This document shows, piece by piece, positions 60,797 to 64,000 of a stretch of 64,000 nucleotides of DNA. The DNA comes from Pararhodobacter marinus (GTDB taxonomy: Bacteria; Pseudomonadota; Alphaproteobacteria; Rhodobacterales; Rhodobacteraceae): contig NZ_QEYD01000004.1 in NCBI RefSeq assembly GCF_003122215.1, positions 350,878-414,877 on the forward strand. The letters are read 5' to 3'. The notes beneath the pieces are model-generated. The model was not told the DNA's origin. It saw only the letters and a list, made by a program, of their open reading frames with translations, and ran no database searches. Numbering within the stretch: the first letter of the stretch is position 1; every line of letters starts with the position of its first letter. A program made the position numbers and the translations under genes.

Positions 60797-61840
60797 ATGA
60801 CGACTTTCAAACGACTGCCGCTTCTGGCCGCAGCCGCGCTGGTCGCGGCGGGCGGTTCGGCCGCTCAGGCGCAGACCTTCGACCTGCAAAGCGTGTTCGG
60901 GCTCAACGTGCCCTCGATCGGCCCCAGCCCGCAGCTCTGGGCCGAGCGCGTGAACCAGATGACCGACGGCGCGGTGACCATCAACGTGCACGGCGCGGGC
61001 GATTTCGTGCCGCCCTTCGAGGTCTTCGGCGCGGTCAGCTCGGGCGCCCTGCAGATGGGCTTCGACTGGATCGGCTACTGGGCGCAGCAGATCCCGGTCG
61101 CCAACCTCGTGGGCTCGATGCCCTTCGGTCCGTCGCCCGACGTGGCGCTGGGCTGGATGTTCGAAGGCGGTGGTCTGGAAATCATCCAGCGCGCCTATGA
61201 CCCGTTCAACGTCAAGGTCCTGCCCTGCCACCTGGTCGGCGCTGAAGCCGGCGGCTGGTTCAACCGCGAGATCAACTCGGTAGAAGACCTTGAGGGCCTG
61301 AACATGCGGATCGCCGGTCTCGGCGGCATGGCGATGGCGCGTCTGGGCGCCAATACCCAGCTGGTCCCGGCGGGCGAGATATTTCTCAGCCTCGAAACCG
61401 GGCGCATCGACGCGGCCGAATTCTCGGCGCCGCAGCTCGATGTGGGCTTCGGCTTCCAGCGCGTGACGGAGTACTACTACTTCCCGGGCTGGCACCAGCC
61501 GTCGAGCTGGGACAGCATCATCATCAACATGGATGTCTGGAACGGCTTCGACGAGCGCACGCAGGAGATCATGACCGAAGCCTGCCAGGCGAACATTGCC
61601 TATAACCTCGGCGATCAGATCAACAGCCAGGCCGCCGCGATCGCGGAAATCCGCGAAGCCGGGACCGAAGTCCGCCGCTTCCCCGACGAGGTTCTGCTCG
61701 CCCTGCGCGACGCGTCGGACGCGGTCCTGGACGAGCAGGCCGCCCAGGACCCGATCTTTGCCGAAGCGCTGGAATCGCTGCGCGCCTATATGGACAGCGT
61801 GGGCGAATGGTCGACCCTGCAGGCCCTTCCGGCCCGCTGA
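60797..61840 (+). CDS. dctP: TRAP transporter substrate-binding protein DctP (mannitol/chloroaromatic-type cluster)
   Basis: A 347-residue receptor. The signal peptide ends at AAQAQ-TF (about residue 26). The rest follows the pattern of the 2-oxoacid/chloroaromatic TRAP receptors: MGFDWIGYWAQQIPVANLV, LNMRIAGLGG with the ligand arginine, and YYYFPGWHQPSS. GGGAGGA precedes ATG 60797. It starts the plus-strand operon. Confidence 0.92.
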   Translation: MTTFKRLPLLAAAALVAAGGSAAQAQTFDLQSVFGLNVPSIGPSPQLWAERVNQMTDGAVTINVHGAGDFVPPFEVFGAVSSGALQMGFDWIGYWAQQIPVANLVGSMPFGPSPDVALGWMFEGGGLEIIQRAYDPFNVKVLPCHLVGAEAGGWFNREINSVEDLEGLNMRIAGLGGMAMARLGANTQLVPAGEIFLSLETGRIDAAEFSAPQLDVGFGFQRVTEYYYFPGWHQPSSWDSIIINMDVWNGFDERTQEIMTEACQANIAYNLGDQINSQAAAIAEIREAGTEVRRFPDEVLLALRDASDAVLDEQAAQDPIFAEALESLRAYMDSVGEWSTLQALPAR

Positions 61841-61867
61841 TCGGCGTGATTGGATAGCGACACCATC

Positions 61868-61902
61868 CGGGGCGGTCCCTCAGAGCAGAGGCGACCGCCC
61901 CG
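61868..61902 (+). other. Hairpin between dctP and dctQ
   Basis: CGGGGCGGTC (61868-61877) pairs with GACCGCCCCG (61893-61902) around a 15-base loop, without a T-run. It occupies the same place as the attenuator at 52602-52630 in the other P-Q-M operon. Confidence 0.5.
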
Positions 61903-61935
61903 ACCACAAGAACGGCTCACTTGCCCGGGGGGAGC

Positions 61936-62499
61936 ATGCCGGCATTCCTGAAGAAAGCGATGGCACTTCTGTGCCTGCCCGCCGTCTGGGTCAGCTGGCT
62001 CACGCTGCCGCTGATCGCCACGATCCTGATCTCGATCCTCTACGCCGCCATGGGGCGGAACACGCTGATCGCCTGGGACGGGTCGATCCCGGTTCTGGGC
62101 CGGGCGCTGACCGTCAACAGCCTGTTCGACCTCCAATGGTACATCTTCGCCCTGCTGGTGCTGTGGGGCGGCATCTGGGCGCTGCGCGATGACCGGCATG
62201 TCTCGGTCGATTTCCTCGCGCTGCAGATGGGGCCGCGCAAACGGCTCTGGGTGCGGATGATCGGCGATCTGATCTTTCTTCTGCCTTTCTGCGCGATCAT
62301 CGCCTGGTATGGCTGGTCCTTCACCGAAGTGGCCTTCCGCACCGCCGAAGGCTCGACGCAGGGCGGGCTCGACACCCGCTGGCTGATCAAGGCGATGCTG
62401 CCGCTCAGCTTCGCGGCGTTGGGCCTTCTGGGCCTCATCCGCGCGATCGGCACCGCCATCCAGCTTTACCGCGGCGACCTGACCGAGGACACACGATGA
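61936..62499 (+). CDS. dctQ: TRAP transporter small permease DctQ (long type)
   Basis: A four-helix membrane protein of about 187 residues with DDRHVSVDFLALQMGPRKRL in the loop. The start is uncertain: ATG 61936 lies almost on top of the GGGGGGAG ribosome site, TTG 61921 and ATG 61960 are alternatives. Its length and sequence fit the mannitol/chloroaromatic subgroup. Confidence 0.88.
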   Translation: MPAFLKKAMALLCLPAVWVSWLTLPLIATILISILYAAMGRNTLIAWDGSIPVLGRALTVNSLFDLQWYIFALLVLWGGIWALRDDRHVSVDFLALQMGPRKRLWVRMIGDLIFLLPFCAIIAWYGWSFTEVAFRTAEGSTQGGLDTRWLIKAMLPLSFAALGLLGLIRAIGTAIQLYRGDLTEDTR

Positions 62500-63830
62500 T
62501 CGACCATCTCGGCCCCGAACTGATGCTGCTGGGCCTCATCGCCGGCATCTTCTCGGGCTATCCCGTGGCCTTCGTGCTGGCCGGTATCGGCATTATCTTC
62601 GCCGTCGCCAACGGCATCCCGATGCTGTTCCTGTCGATGGGCGTGCAGCGCATCTATTCCGGCACGCTGACCAACTGGCTCCTGGTGGCGATCCCGCTTT
62701 TCGTCTTCATGGGGCTGATGCTGGAACGCTCGGGGATCGCCGAGCGGCTCATGCGCTCGCTCGCCTCGCTGTTCCAGCGCACGCCGGGCGGCTATGCCTT
62801 CTCGGTGATGATCATCGGCGTGATCATGGCGGCCTCGACCGGGATCATCGGCGCGTCGGTGGTGATGATGGGCATGATGTCGCTGCCCGCCATGCGCGAG
62901 GCGAAATACGACATGAAGCTCGCCTCGGGGCTCATCGCCTCGTCCGGCACGCTGGGGATCCTGCTGCCGCCGTCGATCATGCTGATCATTCTGGGCGACC
63001 AGCTGCGTGTCTCGGTGGGCGATCTGTTCATGGCCGCCATCGTGCCGGGCCTGGTGCTGTCGGGGCTCTATTTCCTGTATCTGGGCGCGGTCGCGTTCTT
63101 CCAGCCGCACCGCGTTCCCGCGCCCGAGCGCGGCGAGAAGCGTAGCCTTGGCCAGACGCTGTGGTCGCTGATGCGCGACCTTGTGGCGCCGCTTCTGCTG
63201 ATCCTGTCGGTGCTGGGCACGATCATCGCGGGCATTGCCACGCCCACGGAATCCGCCGCGATCGGCGCCGCCGGCGCGCTGGTGCTGGCGCTCCTGTCGC
63301 GCAAGCTGACCTTCAAGGCACTTTCGGGCGCGCTGCACGAAACCACCAAGACGACGGCGATGATCGTCTTCGTGATGATCGGTGCCTCGATCTTCTCGGT
63401 CGTGTTCCGCAGGCTGGGGGGCGACGCGATGATCCTCGATCTGTTCAATATCGGCGAGCGCAATCCCTACGTGGTGTTCTTCATCATCATGGCGCTGGTA
63501 TTCATTCTGGGCTTTTTCCTTGACTGGGTCGAGATCACCGCCGTGGTCGTGCCCATCGTCGCCCCCATCGTCGGTCAGCTCGATTTCGGCCTGCCGGGCG
63601 ATCAGGTGATGATCTGGTTCGCCATCGCGCTGGCGGTGAACTTGCAAACCTCGTTCCTGACGCCACCTTTCGGCTATGCGCTGTTCTACCTGCGCGGCAT
63701 CGCGCCCGATCTGCCGATCCGCACGATCTATCGCGGGGTGATCCCCTTCGTGCTGATCCAGATTACCGCGCTCTTGCTGGTGGTGTTCCTTCCTGCCATT
63801 GCGCTGTGGCTGCCCGTCGCCCTGCGCTGA
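62496..63830 (+). CDS. dctM: TRAP transporter large permease DctM
   Basis: A 444-residue membrane protein overlapping the dctQ stop by ATGA. Motifs are PLFVFMGLMLERSGIAERLM, ASTGIIGASVVMMGMM, SGTLGILLPPSIML and FLTPPFGYALFYLRG. It completes the P-Q-M uptake system. Confidence 0.93.
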   Translation: MIDHLGPELMLLGLIAGIFSGYPVAFVLAGIGIIFAVANGIPMLFLSMGVQRIYSGTLTNWLLVAIPLFVFMGLMLERSGIAERLMRSLASLFQRTPGGYAFSVMIIGVIMAASTGIIGASVVMMGMMSLPAMREAKYDMKLASGLIASSGTLGILLPPSIMLIILGDQLRVSVGDLFMAAIVPGLVLSGLYFLYLGAVAFFQPHRVPAPERGEKRSLGQTLWSLMRDLVAPLLLILSVLGTIIAGIATPTESAAIGAAGALVLALLSRKLTFKALSGALHETTKTTAMIVFVMIGASIFSVVFRRLGGDAMILDLFNIGERNPYVVFFIIMALVFILGFFLDWVEITAVVVPIVAPIVGQLDFGLPGDQVMIWFAIALAVNLQTSFLTPPFGYALFYLRGIAPDLPIRTIYRGVIPFVLIQITALLLVVFLPAIALWLPVALR

Positions 63831-63863
63831 CCCAACGAAACAACAGATTATCGGAGTATACCA

Positions 63864-64000
63864 ATGGCCAAAGCCTTTGCCTCAGCCGGGGATATGGACG
63901 AGAAGACGATCTCCTTCACGCAAGTGGGCGAGGGGCTTTACGCCTTCACCGCCGAGGGGGATCCGAATACGGGCGTGATCATCGGCGATGACAGCGTGAT
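63864..64000 (+). CDS. MBL-fold metallo-hydrolase, N-terminal part (cut by window edge)
   Basis: The first 45 codons are visible: MAKAFASAGDM, then VGEGLYAFTAEGDPNTG and VIIGDDSV. This is the start typical of MBL-fold hydrolases of the quinoprotein-relay/SoxH-like group. It begins 33 bases after dctM, so it belongs to the TRAP operon. The metal-binding HxHxDH motif would lie beyond the window. Confidence 0.75.
   Translation, partial: MAKAFASAGDMDEKTISFTQVGEGLYAFTAEGDPNTGVIIGDDSV

Noticed and set aside
1..64000. CRISPR arrays, tRNA or rRNA genes, insertion sequences, integrases
   Set aside because: I looked for regular repeats, cloverleaf-like segments and transposase or integrase motifs and saw none; a dedicated scan was not possible here.

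Overview
The window is high-GC DNA (roughly two thirds G+C by eye). It has dense ATGA and TGATG gene overlaps, GGAGG-type ribosome sites, and very many solute-binding-protein transporters (TRAP, tripartite tricarboxylate, dipeptide ABC). A Zur-type palindrome lies in front of a CobW-family GTPase followed by a small DUF6525-like gene. Together these point to an alphaproteobacterium of the Rhodobacterales/Paracoccaceae type. I saw no rRNA or tRNA gene, ribosomal protein, replication gene, phage gene, insertion sequence or CRISPR array. The stretch reads as an accessory catabolic region of the chromosome, a chromid or a megaplasmid.

Layout. 1-4300 (+): a terminator, an orphan TctC-type binding protein, a GH43-like beta-propeller protein, and a UbiD/UbiX pair. 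4354-10342 (-): a peptide/nickel-type ABC importer operon with an Asp/Glu-racemase-like gene inside it. 10614-13537 (+): a ThDP enzyme coupled to an FAD amine-oxidase-like protein. 13529-21015 (-): AraC regulator, RidA-like protein, aldehyde dehydrogenase, GntR regulator and hydantoinase/oxoprolinase HyuB and HyuA. 21220-22395 (+): an M28-like protein with altered metal ligands. 22409-25550 (-): a TctAB fusion permease and its TctC. 25863-27365 (-): the Zur-type CobW GTPase unit, facing a decayed ABC transporter (27480-27886, +).

27983-33565 (+) is the most unusual part. A YdcF/DUF218 protein, a 1292-residue fusion of a MurC/Mpl-type Mur ligase with an NRPS adenylation-carrier-thioesterase module, and a NagZ-type GH3 glycosidase form one tight transcription unit. 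I know of no described pathway with this architecture. All three genes suggest murein-derived chemistry.

33612-39624 holds a TRAP (Q-M-P) operon with a TIGR04076-like protein, an aldo/keto reductase and a formamidase-like hydrolase, opposite a GntR/FCD regulator. 39682-45423 (-) holds TctC, a TctAB fusion, two amidohydrolase-2 enzymes and a Rieske protein. 45582-47234 holds a GFA-type protein and a LysR regulator. 47423-56271 looks like one MarR-controlled cassette: an acyl-CoA ligase, enoyl-CoA hydratase and SDR operon (-) opposite MarR, a TRAP P-Q-M operon and a secreted tannase/feruloyl-esterase-type enzyme (+). A shared palindrome, AATTGTTCGA-N2-TCGAACAATT, lies at both ends. 56347-64000 holds SDR, FAD dehydrogenase, EamA exporter and IclR (-) opposite a TRAP P-Q-M operon and the start of an MBL-fold hydrolase (+).

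The common plan is a cassette of high-affinity uptake, a few redox, hydrolytic or CoA enzymes, and a local regulator, repeated for different organic acids or aromatics. The substrates named here are inferences. Start sites were chosen from overlaps, ribosome sites and family N-termini.
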